Source of the DNA: Sedimentibacter acidaminivorans
GTDB taxonomy: Bacteria > Bacillota > Clostridia > Tissierellales > Sedimentibacteraceae
Direction: 5' to 3'
Length of the DNA stretch: 64,000 nucleotides
Assembly: GCF_017873955.1 (NCBI RefSeq)
Contig: NZ_JAGGKS010000005.1
Span: forward strand, 1-64,000
The notes under the pieces were generated by a model. That model had not been told where the DNA came from and ran no database searches. It was given only the letters and a program-made list of their open reading frames with translations. Below are positions 36,600 to 45,355 of the stretch, piece by piece. Position numbers and translations under genes: made by a program. Numbering within the stretch: the first letter of the stretch is position 1; every line of letters begins with the position of its first letter.

Positions 36600-37622
36600 T
36601 TATTTGACGGCCGTTAATCCAATTAACTCAATATCTTTAGATATGTGGTCAGTTTTTATAGGTTGTTCATTCATGAGGTCTGTGGATAAATATTTTTTAT
36701 TATCATCAGCAAATACAGTAACAATAACTGCATCTTTGTTATTAAGAATATCTTGAGCCTTTATTGCACCTACAAAGTTCGCACCAGAAGAAATACCAAC
36801 TCCTAAACCTAAAACACTGGAGAGCTTTCTTGCCATGTTGATTGCATCGCCATCGTCAACCATAATAATTTCGTTAAGTTGATTTAGCTTAACAATTTCA
36901 GGGATAAATTCATCTCCAATTCCAGCAATTCTATGAGGGCCAAATATTTTACCACCAGAAGCCATTATTGGCGAATTAGCTGGATCAAGTGGAAATGCCT
37001 TGCATTTCGGATAAACTTCTTGAACGGCCTTTTTTATTCCCATGAGTGTACCGCCAGTACCAATACCTGCAACTATACCATCTGGAGTTTTTCCTAATTT
37101 ATTCAATTGATTTAAAATTTCTTTGCCTGTTGTTTTGTAATGAGCATCTACATTTGCAGGGTTGGAAAATTGATGAGGTAAAAATGCGCCATTTTTTAAT
37201 CCTATTTCATCTGCTAGCTTAATAGAACCTACGAAACCACCTTCTTTTTTTGAAACACAATGAATTGTTGCTCCAAAACTTTCAATTAAATTTATACGTT
37301 CTTTACACATCCAATCTGGTATAAAAATTGTAACAGGATTACCTAAGTATGAACCAATAGCAGAAAATGATATTCCAGTATTGCCGCTTGTCGCTTCAGA
37401 GATATGATCACCTTCTTTAATCAAACCTGTTACATATGATTGTTTCATTATATGGTAAGCAATTCTGTCTTTGATACTTCCTGTAAAATTGTAATATTCT
37501 GCTTTTGCATAGACTTTTCTGTATTCACCTTTGTATCTTATAGATATTTCAAGCATTGGAGTATCACCTATCATTGCAGACAAACCTTCAAATTTTTTTA
37601 ATATTTTATTACTCGTAGTCAT
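36600..37622 (-). CDS. Cysteine synthase-like PLP-dependent enzyme
   Basis: A 340-residue fold type II PLP enzyme. The Schiff-base Lys is K51 in NFTGSIKDRIA, the substrate loop is EATSGNTGIS, and the phosphate-binding loop is GIGTGGTLMG. This is the cysteine synthase/cystathionine beta-synthase group; the loop NFTGS replaces the usual NP(G/T)GS, so substrate range may differ. It probably joins an activated serine with sulfide or another nucleophile. ATG follows AGGAGGTG. It is convergent with the desulfurase-like gene. Confidence 0.85.
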   Translation of the reverse strand: MTTSNKILKKFEGLSAMIGDTPMLEISIRYKGEYRKVYAKAEYYNFTGSIKDRIAYHIMKQSYVTGLIKEGDHISEATSGNTGISFSAIGSYLGNPVTIFIPDWMCKERINLIESFGATIHCVSKKEGGFVGSIKLADEIGLKNGAFLPHQFSNPANVDAHYKTTGKEILNQLNKLGKTPDGIVAGIGTGGTLMGIKKAVQEVYPKCKAFPLDPANSPIMASGGKIFGPHRIAGIGDEFIPEIVKLNQLNEIIMVDDGDAINMARKLSSVLGLGVGISSGANFVGAIKAQDILNNKDAVIVTVFADDNKKYLSTDLMNEQPIKTDHISKDIELIGLTAVK

Positions 37623-38138
37623 AATAACCCACCTCCTGAATATTAATCTATATTTTAATATTTGATATTTTCATTTTTAAAAGAGCTTAAAGTAATATTA
37701 TTAGAAAGATAAATATTTTTATACTTTATAGTATATAATGCTTATCTTTCTGATTTAGTTCAAAAATAAATACCGTTAAAATAAAAACCCAACGAGTTTA
37801 TAATATAGGGAATTTAAAATCAATATATAATCATAGTACTTGATATATAGTATATAGAAGCAACTTTAAACAATTATCTTAATGAATAATATTCAAAAAA
37901 TATAATATAAAAAACCCATGAAAAGGATCGTATAGCCATGAAAAGTACTTTTATTTTTATGATTTCAAGAAAAAATGCATCTAGACGTTGAAATTGCTTA
38001 TGTTCATTCTGAAAAATGAAATTACAATTATTTATGCATTTGTGTTGTATTATTATAAGTTGTAGATACTTTTGATATAATAAAAATAGAGTTTGGAGCA
38101 TGGGCAACAATCTTTGGTTTAGTTTAGTATAAAGAACG
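37623..38138. other. Long intergenic region upstream of kdd, first half, with a large hairpin
   Basis: No convincing gene is seen. The main structure is a hairpin: AGAAAGATAA (37703-37712) with TTATCTTTCT (37742-37751), containing an inner ATAC/GTAT stem (37721-37734). It lies ~80 bases upstream of the cysteine-synthase-like start and could be in its leader or control region. Confidence 0.4.
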
Positions 38139-38175
38139 CGCCTAAAATTAAGCACACAATGCCTAAAATTAGGCA
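38139..38175. promoter_or_regulatory. Tandem enhancer-type sites (TGC-N10-GCA) upstream of kdd
   Basis: CGCCTAAAATTAAGCA (38139-38154) and the perfect palindrome TGCCTAAAATTAGGCA (38160-38175), spaced exactly 21 bases. Shape and distance (about 250-290 bases upstream of the expected start) suit binding sites of a sigma-54 activator. Confidence 0.6.
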
Positions 38176-38307
38176 TAAGTTATTTTTTTTATTATAAGAT
38201 AGTTATATTGTATCAGTTTTAGTACATTATAACTATTTTTAAAATTATATAAATAAATTTTATAAAGAGTATTATCTAAGGTTAAAATATTAATAGTGGT
38301 AGTAAAT

Positions 38308-38329
38308 ACGTGCTTAATGTTTGGCACGT
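38308..38329. promoter_or_regulatory. Third TGC-N10-GCA site upstream of kdd
   Basis: TGC at 38311-38313 and GCA at 38324-38326 with ten bases between, extended to arms ACGTGC and GCACGT. It lies roughly 100-120 bases upstream of the predicted start, the usual place for a sigma-54 enhancer site. Confidence 0.58.
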
Positions 38330-38400
38330 AATAATTTCTGATAGTTGTGATATATCTGTAAATGCTGAAAAATAAATATTAATATGCAATTTTGATATGT

Positions 38401-38416
38401 TGGCACAAAAATTGCA
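38401..38416 (+). promoter_or_regulatory. Sigma-54 promoter of kdd
   Basis: TGGCACAAAAATTGCA: perfect -24 element TGGCAC (38401-38406), five bases, perfect -12 element TTGC (38412-38415). Start of transcription is expected near 38427, giving a ~100-base leader. No comparable match was noticed elsewhere in the window. Confidence 0.85.
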
Positions 38417-38528
38417 ATGTATTTGTTGAGTTTTAATAATTAATTGGAGTAATAATTAGATGAATATAATTATATTTTCTGCAAGTATGTTAATAGAACT
38501 TATAAAATAAACTTAGGAGGTAACAAAA

Positions 38529-39566
38529 ATGAGAAGAGGAAATCTATACGGAACACACAGAGTAATAGAACCAAAAGGAATTTTGCCACAACCAGCTACT
38601 AAAATTGACAATAATATGGAAATATATGACAATGAAATACTTATAGATGTTCAGACATTAAATATTGATTCAGCAAGCTTCACTCAAATTCATGATCAAG
38701 CAGCAGGTAACGTAGAAAAAATTAAGGAAATAATGATGGGAATTGTTCTGGAAAGAGGAAAACATCAAAATCCAGTTACAGGTTCTGGAGGAATGCTTAT
38801 AGGGACTGTTGAAAAAATAGGGCATGCTCTTGAAGGGAAAATAGATTTAAAGGTAGGGGACAAAATTGCAACATTGGTATCATTATCTTTGACTCCTTTA
38901 AGGATAGATGAGATAGGGGCTGTAAGAGAAGATATTGATCAAGTTGATATAAAAGGAAAAGCAATATTATTTGAAAGTGGAATTTATGCAAAATTGCCTA
39001 CAGATATACCAGGAAACCTTGCTTTGTCGGTGTTAGATGTAGCAGGGGCACCAGCTCAGACGGCTAAACTTGTTAAAGAAGGAGATACTGTTTTAATAAT
39101 TGGTGGTGCGGGTAAATCGGGAATACTTTGTTTATATGAAGCAAAGAAAATTGCAGGACCTAAAGGTAAGGTCATATGTTTTGATTATAGCAAAGAGACT
39201 CTAGAATTAGTTAAAGGACTTGGGGTAGCAGATATTTTTATGCAAGGTGATGCTACTAATGCAGTAGATGTATATAATCAAGTTATGGAAGCTACAGATG
39301 GAAAACTTTGTGACTTAGTTATAAGTAATGTAAGTAGACCAAATTGTGAATTGGGAGCTATACTTTCAACCAAGGATTCAGGAACGGTTTATTTTTTCAG
39401 TATGGCTACGAGTTTTACACAAGCTGCCTTAGGAGCAGAGGGTGTTGGCAAGGATATAACCATGTTGATAGGAAATGGATATACTAGAGGTCATGCTGAG
39501 GTTGCGCTACAAATTATAAGAGAAAGTAAAACATTAAGAGATTTCTATACAAAAATGTACGCATAA
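38529..39566 (+). CDS. kdd: L-erythro-3,5-diaminohexanoate dehydrogenase
   Basis: A 345-residue protein that I recognise as Kdd of clostridial/fusobacterial lysine fermentation: YGTHRVIEPKGILPQPA, LNIDSASFTQI, NPVTGSGGMLIGTVEKIG and LATLVSLSLTPLRIDEI-type blocks, NAD-binding loop IIGGAGKSG (about residues 190-198) and FFSMATSFTQAALGAEGVGKDITML. It oxidatively deaminates 3,5-diaminohexanoate to 5-amino-3-oxohexanoate, making NADH. ATG follows AGGAGG. The other pathway genes (kamA, kamDE, kce, kal) are absent from this window. Control by sigma-54 is predicted. Confidence 0.9.
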   Translation: MRRGNLYGTHRVIEPKGILPQPATKIDNNMEIYDNEILIDVQTLNIDSASFTQIHDQAAGNVEKIKEIMMGIVLERGKHQNPVTGSGGMLIGTVEKIGHALEGKIDLKVGDKIATLVSLSLTPLRIDEIGAVREDIDQVDIKGKAILFESGIYAKLPTDIPGNLALSVLDVAGAPAQTAKLVKEGDTVLIIGGAGKSGILCLYEAKKIAGPKGKVICFDYSKETLELVKGLGVADIFMQGDATNAVDVYNQVMEATDGKLCDLVISNVSRPNCELGAILSTKDSGTVYFFSMATSFTQAALGAEGVGKDITMLIGNGYTRGHAEVALQIIRESKTLRDFYTKMYA

Positions 39567-39641
39567 TAATATGTTTTAATTCAGAAGCGCAAAGTATGCA
39601 AAGTATAGAAAAAATTAATACATTATATAAATATTAAGCAT

Positions 39642-39670
39642 TTGTTTTTACTATATTTATGTATTATAAT
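39642..39670 (+). promoter_or_regulatory. Promoter of the Gfo/Idh-family gene
   Basis: TTGTTT (39642-39647), 17-base spacer, TATAAT (39665-39670). It suggests that this gene can be transcribed independently of kdd. Confidence 0.5.
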
Positions 39671-39705
39671 TTAAATACATAGAATGTTAAGGAGGATGTT
39701 TATAT

Positions 39706-40887
39706 ATGAAGCAAGTGAAACCTGTATGTGTTGGTTTAGTTGGTAGTGGATATGCTGCTTATTTACATGGAAATGGATATGAAAAGGTAAGTGGTGTTCC
39801 TGTTAGACTTAAGACAGTTGTTGATATTGACTTAGCTAAGGCTGAACAAGTGAAAGCTAGATATGGATTTGAACAAGCAATTACAAGTTTTGAGGAATTA
39901 TTGAATGATCCTGAAATAGATGTAGTAGATATAGTAACACCACCATCTTTACATCCAATTATGATAGAAAAGACTTTAGCTGCTGGTAAGCACGTTATAT
40001 GTGAAAAGCCTTTAACTGGATATTTCGGTCAGGATGGTGATGTTTCGCCAATTGGTAAGAATGTTCCTAAATCAAAAATGTATGAAGAAGTATTAAAATC
40101 AATGGATGAGCTAAAAAAAATAGTTGATGCAAGTGATAAAAAATTCTTATATGCTGAAAATTATGTGTATTCAACCCCTATCAGAAAAGCAGCAGAAATA
40201 ATTTCTGCGAGAAAAAGTAAAATTCTATTTTTAAAAGGTGAAGAGAGCTTAAAAGGTTCAAGTTCTCCTGTTGCTGGAGAGTGGAAGGGAACAGGTGGAG
40301 GAACACTCGTAAGAGCTGGGTGCCATCCTCTTTCAGGAGTGTTATGGTTAAAACAACAAGAAGCAATTGCTAGAGGTGAAGAAATAACTATAAAAAGTGT
40401 TATGGCAGATACAGGTGTAGCTACAAGTTGTTTAACTGAATATGAACACAGACATATCAGTGCACAACCAAATGATGTGGAGGATTTTGCAACAGTGACC
40501 ATTACTTTTTCTGATGGAACCAAAGCATTAGTAATATCTACAGATACTGTTTTGGGTGGAACTAAAAATTATGTTGAAATATATTGCAATGATAATGCCT
40601 TAATGTGTAACATAACACCAACTGATATATTAAACACTTATTTTTTAGATGAAGAAGGTATGGATGATGTTGTAATTTCTGAAATGCTACCTGCTAAATT
40701 AGGTTGGAACAAAGCATTTGTGTCAGATGAGGTAATTAGAGGATATATGGGTGAATTGCAGGATTTTGTTGAAACAATTGCTTATGATAAAAAACCATCC
40801 TCAGATTTTGACTTGGCATATAAAACTATAAAGGTAATTTATGCAGCATATTTGTCAGCTGAAGAAGGAAGAAGGGTAACATTTTAA
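39706..40887 (+). CDS. Gfo/Idh/MocA-family oxidoreductase
   Basis: A 393-residue NAD(P)-dependent dehydrogenase. Rossmann motif VGLVGSGYAAYLHGNGYE near the N-terminus, EKPLTGYF (the conserved EKP block with Lys) and GTGGGTLVRAGCHPLSG. Most members act on sugars or cyclitols, some on amino-acid derivatives. It lies 139 bases after kdd and before a LysR regulator; the substrate is not evident. ATG follows AAGGAGG. Confidence 0.88.
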   Translation: MKQVKPVCVGLVGSGYAAYLHGNGYEKVSGVPVRLKTVVDIDLAKAEQVKARYGFEQAITSFEELLNDPEIDVVDIVTPPSLHPIMIEKTLAAGKHVICEKPLTGYFGQDGDVSPIGKNVPKSKMYEEVLKSMDELKKIVDASDKKFLYAENYVYSTPIRKAAEIISARKSKILFLKGEESLKGSSSPVAGEWKGTGGGTLVRAGCHPLSGVLWLKQQEAIARGEEITIKSVMADTGVATSCLTEYEHRHISAQPNDVEDFATVTITFSDGTKALVISTDTVLGGTKNYVEIYCNDNALMCNITPTDILNTYFLDEEGMDDVVISEMLPAKLGWNKAFVSDEVIRGYMGELQDFVETIAYDKKPSSDFDLAYKTIKVIYAAYLSAEEGRRVTF

Positions 40888-40929
40888 TTACAATTTTAGT
40901 GTAGCTTGCTAATTTAATAAATTGTAAAA

Positions 40930-40981
40930 AAAAATAGTAATTAATAAATTATTAATGTATAATTTACTAATTACTATTTTT
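40930..40981 (+). terminator. Terminator after the Gfo/Idh gene
   Basis: Arms AAAAATAGTAATTA (40930-40943) and TAATTACTATTTTT (40968-40981) followed by more T. It separates the oxidoreductase from the lysR gene. Confidence 0.65.
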
Positions 40982-41005
40982 ATTTTTTAAAATGAGGTGT
41001 ATAAA

Positions 41006-41899
41006 TTGAATTTGCAGCAATTGTATTATTTTAAAACTATAGCCGAATATGAGCAATACACGAAGGCATCAAAAGCGCTGATTGTTTCACAGCCCACTTT
41101 AAGTCATTCTATATCAGACCTTGAAAATGAGTTAGGAGTTCCATTGTTTTATAAAAAAGGACGAAATATTAAACTTACCAAATATGGCAGTACATTCTTA
41201 GTTTTTGTAACTGAGGCCTTAGAAAAAATAGAGTTAGGTAAATATGCCATTAAAGAAATGATTAATCCTGATGAGGGAATTGTTTCTTTGTCTTTTGTTA
41301 GTTCTTTGAGTACTCATTTTATACCTTATGTGGTTAAGCAGTTTTATGAAGATGAACAAAATTTACAAATTAAATTTGAATATGACCAGAATACTTCACA
41401 AAAAATTATAACTGGATTAAATGATGGGAAGTTTGATATAGGGTTTGGTTCTAAGATGGAAGCTCCAGAGTTGGAATTTTATAATATATGTGAGGAAGAA
41501 ATGGCTTTAGTTGTTTCGAATAAACATCAATGGGCAAATAGGGAATCAGTTGAACTAAGTGAAATTGTTGACCAGAAATTAATTACATATGAACATCAAT
41601 GTGGTACTAGAATCTATGTTGATAATATCCTTTCAGTACTGAATAAAAAACCAAAAATCGTATCAGAGGTTTCAAATGACACAATGGTAGCTGGTATAGT
41701 TTCTGCAAATATGGGTATAGCAATTATGCCTAAAATGTTTGGGTTGAATACTTATGATGTAAAAGCTATTCGTATTGAAAATTGTGATTCAAAACGTAAT
41801 CTATACATGATATGGCATAAAAATAGATTTATGTCCCCTGTTGCAAAAAAATTCAGAGATTATATTGTGGAAAATATAAAATTTAATTCGATATTTTAG
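41006..41899 (+). CDS. LysR-family transcriptional regulator
   Basis: 297 residues from TTG 41006, six bases after AGGTG; a GTG nine bases earlier overlaps that site. N-terminal HTH: LQQLYYFKTIAEYEQYTKAS then VSQPTLSHSISDLENELGVPLFYKKGR. The C-terminal part is the usual inducer-binding domain (VSEVSNDTMVAGIVSANMGIAIMP). Such regulators normally control neighbouring genes; here the Gfo/Idh gene upstream is the nearest candidate. The inducer is unknown. Confidence 0.9.
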   Translation: MNLQQLYYFKTIAEYEQYTKASKALIVSQPTLSHSISDLENELGVPLFYKKGRNIKLTKYGSTFLVFVTEALEKIELGKYAIKEMINPDEGIVSLSFVSSLSTHFIPYVVKQFYEDEQNLQIKFEYDQNTSQKIITGLNDGKFDIGFGSKMEAPELEFYNICEEEMALVVSNKHQWANRESVELSEIVDQKLITYEHQCGTRIYVDNILSVLNKKPKIVSEVSNDTMVAGIVSANMGIAIMPKMFGLNTYDVKAIRIENCDSKRNLYMIWHKNRFMSPVAKKFRDYIVENIKFNSIF

Positions 41900-42055
41900 C
41901 ATTGCTTGAGATTTTCCTTAGAAACTATCCATTAAATTCTTAAGTATTTCTTCATTTTTTACTTCTAATTTTATTGTTAAATGTAAAGTTTATTATAGTA
42001 TTTCTTTAATTATAATAATTTTTTTAGGTATAGTAATATTATTTTAATAATTTTG

Positions 42056-42082
42056 TAAACGTTTTTCGCAAAGTGACGATAT
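42056..42082 (+). promoter_or_regulatory. Sigma-D (motility) promoter of chemoreceptor 1
   Basis: TAAA (42056-42059), 15-base spacer, GACGATAT (42075-42082), close to the Firmicute sigma-D consensus TAAA-N15-GCCGATAA. It lies 40 bases before the ATG. Nothing else is seen between 41900 and 42122. Confidence 0.65.
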
Positions 42083-42122
42083 ATGTTTGTAAGAAAAAAA
42101 TAATGTTAAGAAAGGTGAAAAA

Positions 42123-44180
42123 ATGGGATTTATCAAACTAGATAAAATTGTTAAAAAAGATATGAAAGTAAGCAAGAGTAAAAGAACAACTACAATTAGA
42201 AGCAAACTTGTAAGTGCAATATTTTTAGCATGCTTGGTACTATTGACTATAAGCGGAGTTGTAATTTCTACTAATGTTCGTACGGAATACGAAAGTACAA
42301 AACAAGAATTGTTATTAGAAAAAGCACTAAGAGTAAGTGGCGAAGCTAATGAATTTTTTGATCGTTATACAGTTGTTGCAGAAATGGTGTCAAACAACAA
42401 AACAGTACAAAATTATTTAATGAGTACTCAAAATGGAACAAGTGTAACAACTAATGAAAACTTTCTAAATGTGATTAATATATTAAAGGATGCTCAAAAG
42501 GGTTATGATGGAGTTGTTAGTTCTGTTTATGTAGCTGAAGAAAGTCCATCAAGCTATGTAACATCGTCAAAAACTGTTGTTAAAGAAAATGTAGATTTAA
42601 CTCAAAAGGCGTATTATAGAACTTTGAAAGATGGATTAATGCATGTATCAGAAATCTATAAAGATTCGAATACTGGTTCCATGGCAGTTACGATATCAGT
42701 TCCTATAAAAGTGAATGGACAGGTTATCGGGGAAGTATGTGCTGATATTTTAATTGATAAACTTGAACAAATGACAGGTGACAATAAATTTGGCGAAAGT
42801 GGATATTTTACTCTTTTAACTGGTGATAATAATATAGCTTATAGTAAAGATGCAGATAAATTATTAAAAAATATTACAGAAGTAGGATTTGATGAGAAAT
42901 TGGTATCTGCTATTAAAGAAAACAATACTGATTTAATTGAATATGAAGAAAATGGAGAAAAACACGTTGGTAGTTTAGGTGTTATAGGCGATACAGGTTG
43001 GAAGTTAGTATCATCAATGAGTGAAGATGAGTTTTCCCAAGCTACAGAAGATTTATCCAATAAAATTATTTTTATATTTTTAATTGTAGGAATGTTATTA
43101 TTAGTATTGATTTTTATATTAATAACAAAAATGACAAAACATATAGTTCAAATACAAAGAGTATCAGACAAGCTAGCTAATGGTGACCTTGATGTTGAAA
43201 TTAATGTATCGTCAAATGATGAGGTAGGAAAATTAGCAGATTCAATAAGCAGCTTAACAGACAGATTAAAGAAATATATAGATTATATAGATGAAAGTTC
43301 AGAAGTGTTGAATCAATTTGCAGATGGAGATTTAACTTTAAATTTGAAGTATGAATATACTGGAGAATTTGAAAAACTTAAGAATGCATTAGTAAACGTT
43401 AGTGAGATGCAAAAGCAGGTGATAGGAGAAATAAAAGATTCATCAGAAGCTATTAATAGTGGAGCGGAACAAATAGCAAGCGGAGCATCAGCAACATCGC
43501 AAGGAGCTACAGAACAAGCAAGTTCAATTGAAGAATTATCAGCAGGAATAAATGTATTGGCTGATGCGATAAAAAATACTGCAAATGAAGCTAAAGGTGC
43601 TGGCAATAAATCATTAGAAGCTTCTAACAAAGTTGAAAATGGAAATGAGAAGATGCAAGAGCTTTTAATAGCTATTAATGAAATAAGTAAAACTTCTGGA
43701 CAAATTGGGAAAATAATCAAAGTAATAGATGATATAGCATTTCAAACAAATATTTTAGCTTTAAATGCTGCAGTAGAAGCTGCACGTGCAGGTTCTGCAG
43801 GAAAGGGATTTGCAGTTGTAGCTGATGAAGTAAGAAACTTGGCAGGAAAGTCAGCAGAAGCAGCTAAGGAAACAACAGATTTAATAGAAAACTCTCTTTC
43901 GGCAATTAGCACAGGAACAACATTAGCTGGAGAAACAGGGAAGCATTTAGAGGAAGTAGTAGTAGCAACAGAGGATGCAAGCCGTTTAATAGAAAATATA
44001 GTTGAAATGGCTAATGATGGAGCTGTAGCTATAGAACAAATAAAAATAGGTGTAGAACAGGTATCATCAGTAGTTCAAGAAAATGCAGCATCAGCTGAGC
44101 AATCAGCAGCGAATAGCGAGGAACTAGCTGCTCAAGTAGAAAGATTAAACGAACTAATAAGAAAGTTTAAATTAAGCTAA
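42123..44180 (+). CDS. Methyl-accepting chemotaxis protein
   Basis: A 685-residue chemoreceptor. Transmembrane segment 1 lies at ~28-50, an extracellular Cache-type domain at ~55-310 (AYYRTLKDGLMHVSEIYKDS), segment 2 at ~314-337, then a HAMP domain, a second HAMP-like linker (FADGDLTLNLKYEYTGEFEKL) and the signalling hairpin with tip [19 protein letters not shown]. It reports attractants to CheA; the ligand is unknown. The sigma-D promoter ties it to the motility regulon. ATG follows AAAGGTG. Confidence 0.93.
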   Translation: MGFIKLDKIVKKDMKVSKSKRTTTIRSKLVSAIFLACLVLLTISGVVISTNVRTEYESTKQELLLEKALRVSGEANEFFDRYTVVAEMVSNNKTVQNYLMSTQNGTSVTTNENFLNVINILKDAQKGYDGVVSSVYVAEESPSSYVTSSKTVVKENVDLTQKAYYRTLKDGLMHVSEIYKDSNTGSMAVTISVPIKVNGQVIGEVCADILIDKLEQMTGDNKFGESGYFTLLTGDNNIAYSKDADKLLKNITEVGFDEKLVSAIKENNTDLIEYEENGEKHVGSLGVIGDTGWKLVSSMSEDEFSQATEDLSNKIIFIFLIVGMLLLVLIFILITKMTKHIVQIQRVSDKLANGDLDVEINVSSNDEVGKLADSISSLTDRLKKYIDYIDESSEVLNQFADGDLTLNLKYEYTGEFEKLKNALVNVSEMQKQVIGEIKDSSEAINSGAEQIASGASATSQGATEQASSIEELSAGINVLADAIKNTANEAKGAGNKSLEASNKVENGNEKMQELLIAINEISKTSGQIGKIIKVIDDIAFQTNILALNAAVEAARAGSAGKGFAVVADEVRNLAGKSAEAAKETTDLIENSLSAISTGTTLAGETGKHLEEVVVATEDASRLIENIVEMANDGAVAIEQIKIGVEQVSSVVQENAASAEQSAANSEELAAQVERLNELIRKFKLS

Positions 44181-44195
44181 GTTTATATAATAGAA

Positions 44196-44218
44196 AACCA
44201 CCGACGTTGTCGGTGGTT
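44196..44218. terminator. Terminator between chemoreceptor and rubrerythrin genes
   Basis: Perfect ten-base GC-rich arms AACCACCGAC and GTCGGTGGTT around GTT. The T-run is weak on both sides. Confidence 0.7.
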
Positions 44219-44226
44219 AATTTAAT

Positions 44227-44721
44227 TTAATATTTTATAAATTTAGATCCAGGCACATTGCAAATTGGGCATTTATCAGGAACAGCTTTTTCTATATTTC
44301 CACAAATAGGACATAAATAATAGAATACTTCTTCTGTATTATTTATGTTTTCTAATGCATCTTTATATAATTTTGCATGGACTTCTTCTGCTTTCATGGC
44401 ATAAGTGAATGAATTTATTGCAGCCTTATTTCCTTCAGCCTCTGCTGCTTTAAGAAATTCTGGATACATACTTTCAAATTCATATGTTTCACCAGCAACC
44501 GCATCTTTTAGATTGTCTGTAGTAGTTTTGATTTTACCAGCAACTTCTAAATGCTTTTGGGCATGAATTGCCTCTGCATCTGATGCCGCAATAAATAACT
44601 TAGCAGCATTAGTATTTCCTTCTGCTTTAGCCTTTTTAGCATAAGCTAAATATTTTCTGTTTGCTTGAGATTCTCCTGCAAATCCATCCATTAAATTTTT
44701 AAGTGTTTTTTGTTCTTCCAT
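44227..44721 (-). CDS. rbr: Rubrerythrin
   Basis: A 164-residue protein with an N-terminal ferritin-like diiron domain (FAGESQANRKYLAYAKKA, AEAIHAQKHLEVA, KAEEVHAKLYKDAL: Glu/His ligands) and a C-terminal rubredoxin-like iron site (CPICGNIEKAVPDKCPICNVPGSKF). It reduces hydrogen peroxide in anaerobes. ATG follows GGAGG. It lies 117 bases after a PerR-like regulator on the same strand, a natural peroxide-response pair. Confidence 0.95.
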   Translation of the reverse strand: MEEQKTLKNLMDGFAGESQANRKYLAYAKKAKAEGNTNAAKLFIAASDAEAIHAQKHLEVAGKIKTTTDNLKDAVAGETYEFESMYPEFLKAAEAEGNKAAINSFTYAMKAEEVHAKLYKDALENINNTEEVFYYLCPICGNIEKAVPDKCPICNVPGSKFIKY

Positions 44722-44838
44722 TTTATTACCTCCAATTTTATTATTAATATTAGTCGGAATGCGTACAACGCTTGACTACAAAAAGTTTAGCAATAGTAAT
44801 TTAGAAATGTAGTGTGAGCATTTAACGCGTACCGGTAT

Positions 44839-45270
44839 TTACTTGTTTAATGTTTCGAATTGAACACATTTAGGACATAGTCCTTTAAAGTATACATTTT
44901 TATCCTTTACATGGAAATCTTTTAATTCATAAGTACTGAATTTATCTATATCTATATCAAAATCAAATATATCTTTGCAAGACACGCATTTGAAATGACC
45001 ATGATTATCAGTTCGTATGTCATATCTAGTTTCATTATCTTCTATAGTTATTACTCTTACTAAACCTACATCTGTTAATGAATTTAGTGTATTATAAACA
45101 GTTGTCTTTGATAATGTAGGCACCTCGTTGTGTAAGCTGTTATAAATTTGGTCAACAGTTGGATGACATTGATTTAAGGTAAGATATTCTAGCACCTTTA
45201 ATCTTTGATGAGAAAGACGTATATTTTTTGTTTTTAATTTTTCTAATAAATTATCAAATTCAATTTTCAT
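44839..45270 (-). CDS. perR: Fur-family regulator, PerR-like
   Basis: 143 residues from the ATG at 45270 (AGGTG eight bases upstream); earlier in-frame starts lack a site. Winged helix RLSHQRLKVLEYLTLNQCHPTVDQIYNSL, metal/His segment RTDNHGHFKCVSCKDIFD, and a CPKC zinc pair at the C-terminus. Position before rubrerythrin and a Fur-type 7-1-7 box in its own promoter favour PerR (peroxide) over Fur or Zur, but this is inferred. Confidence 0.82.
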   Translation of the reverse strand: MKIEFDNLLEKLKTKNIRLSHQRLKVLEYLTLNQCHPTVDQIYNSLHNEVPTLSKTTVYNTLNSLTDVGLVRVITIEDNETRYDIRTDNHGHFKCVSCKDIFDFDIDIDKFSTYELKDFHVKDKNVYFKGLCPKCVQFETLNK

Positions 45271-45336
45271 ATTTTCATCACCTATCATAGACAATTTTAT
45301 ATATCTATCTATTACAATGTTAAGTCAATTACTATA

Positions 45337-45351
45337 TTGTAATTATTACAA
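45337..45351. promoter_or_regulatory. PerR/Fur-type box upstream of perR
   Basis: TTGTAATTATTACAA is a perfect 7-1-7 inverted repeat, the geometry of Fur-family boxes; it differs from the B. subtilis PerR box TTATAATNATTATAA at two symmetric positions. It sits just downstream of the -10 element, ideal for autorepression. Confidence 0.65.
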
Positions 45352-45355
45352 TATT

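Noticed and set aside
37874-38176. 100-codon minus-strand frame upstream of kdd
   Set aside because: No ribosome-binding site, odd composition, and it runs through the enhancer-type palindromes.
43313-43720. 135-codon minus-strand frame
   Set aside because: Antisense to the conserved signalling domain of the chemoreceptor.
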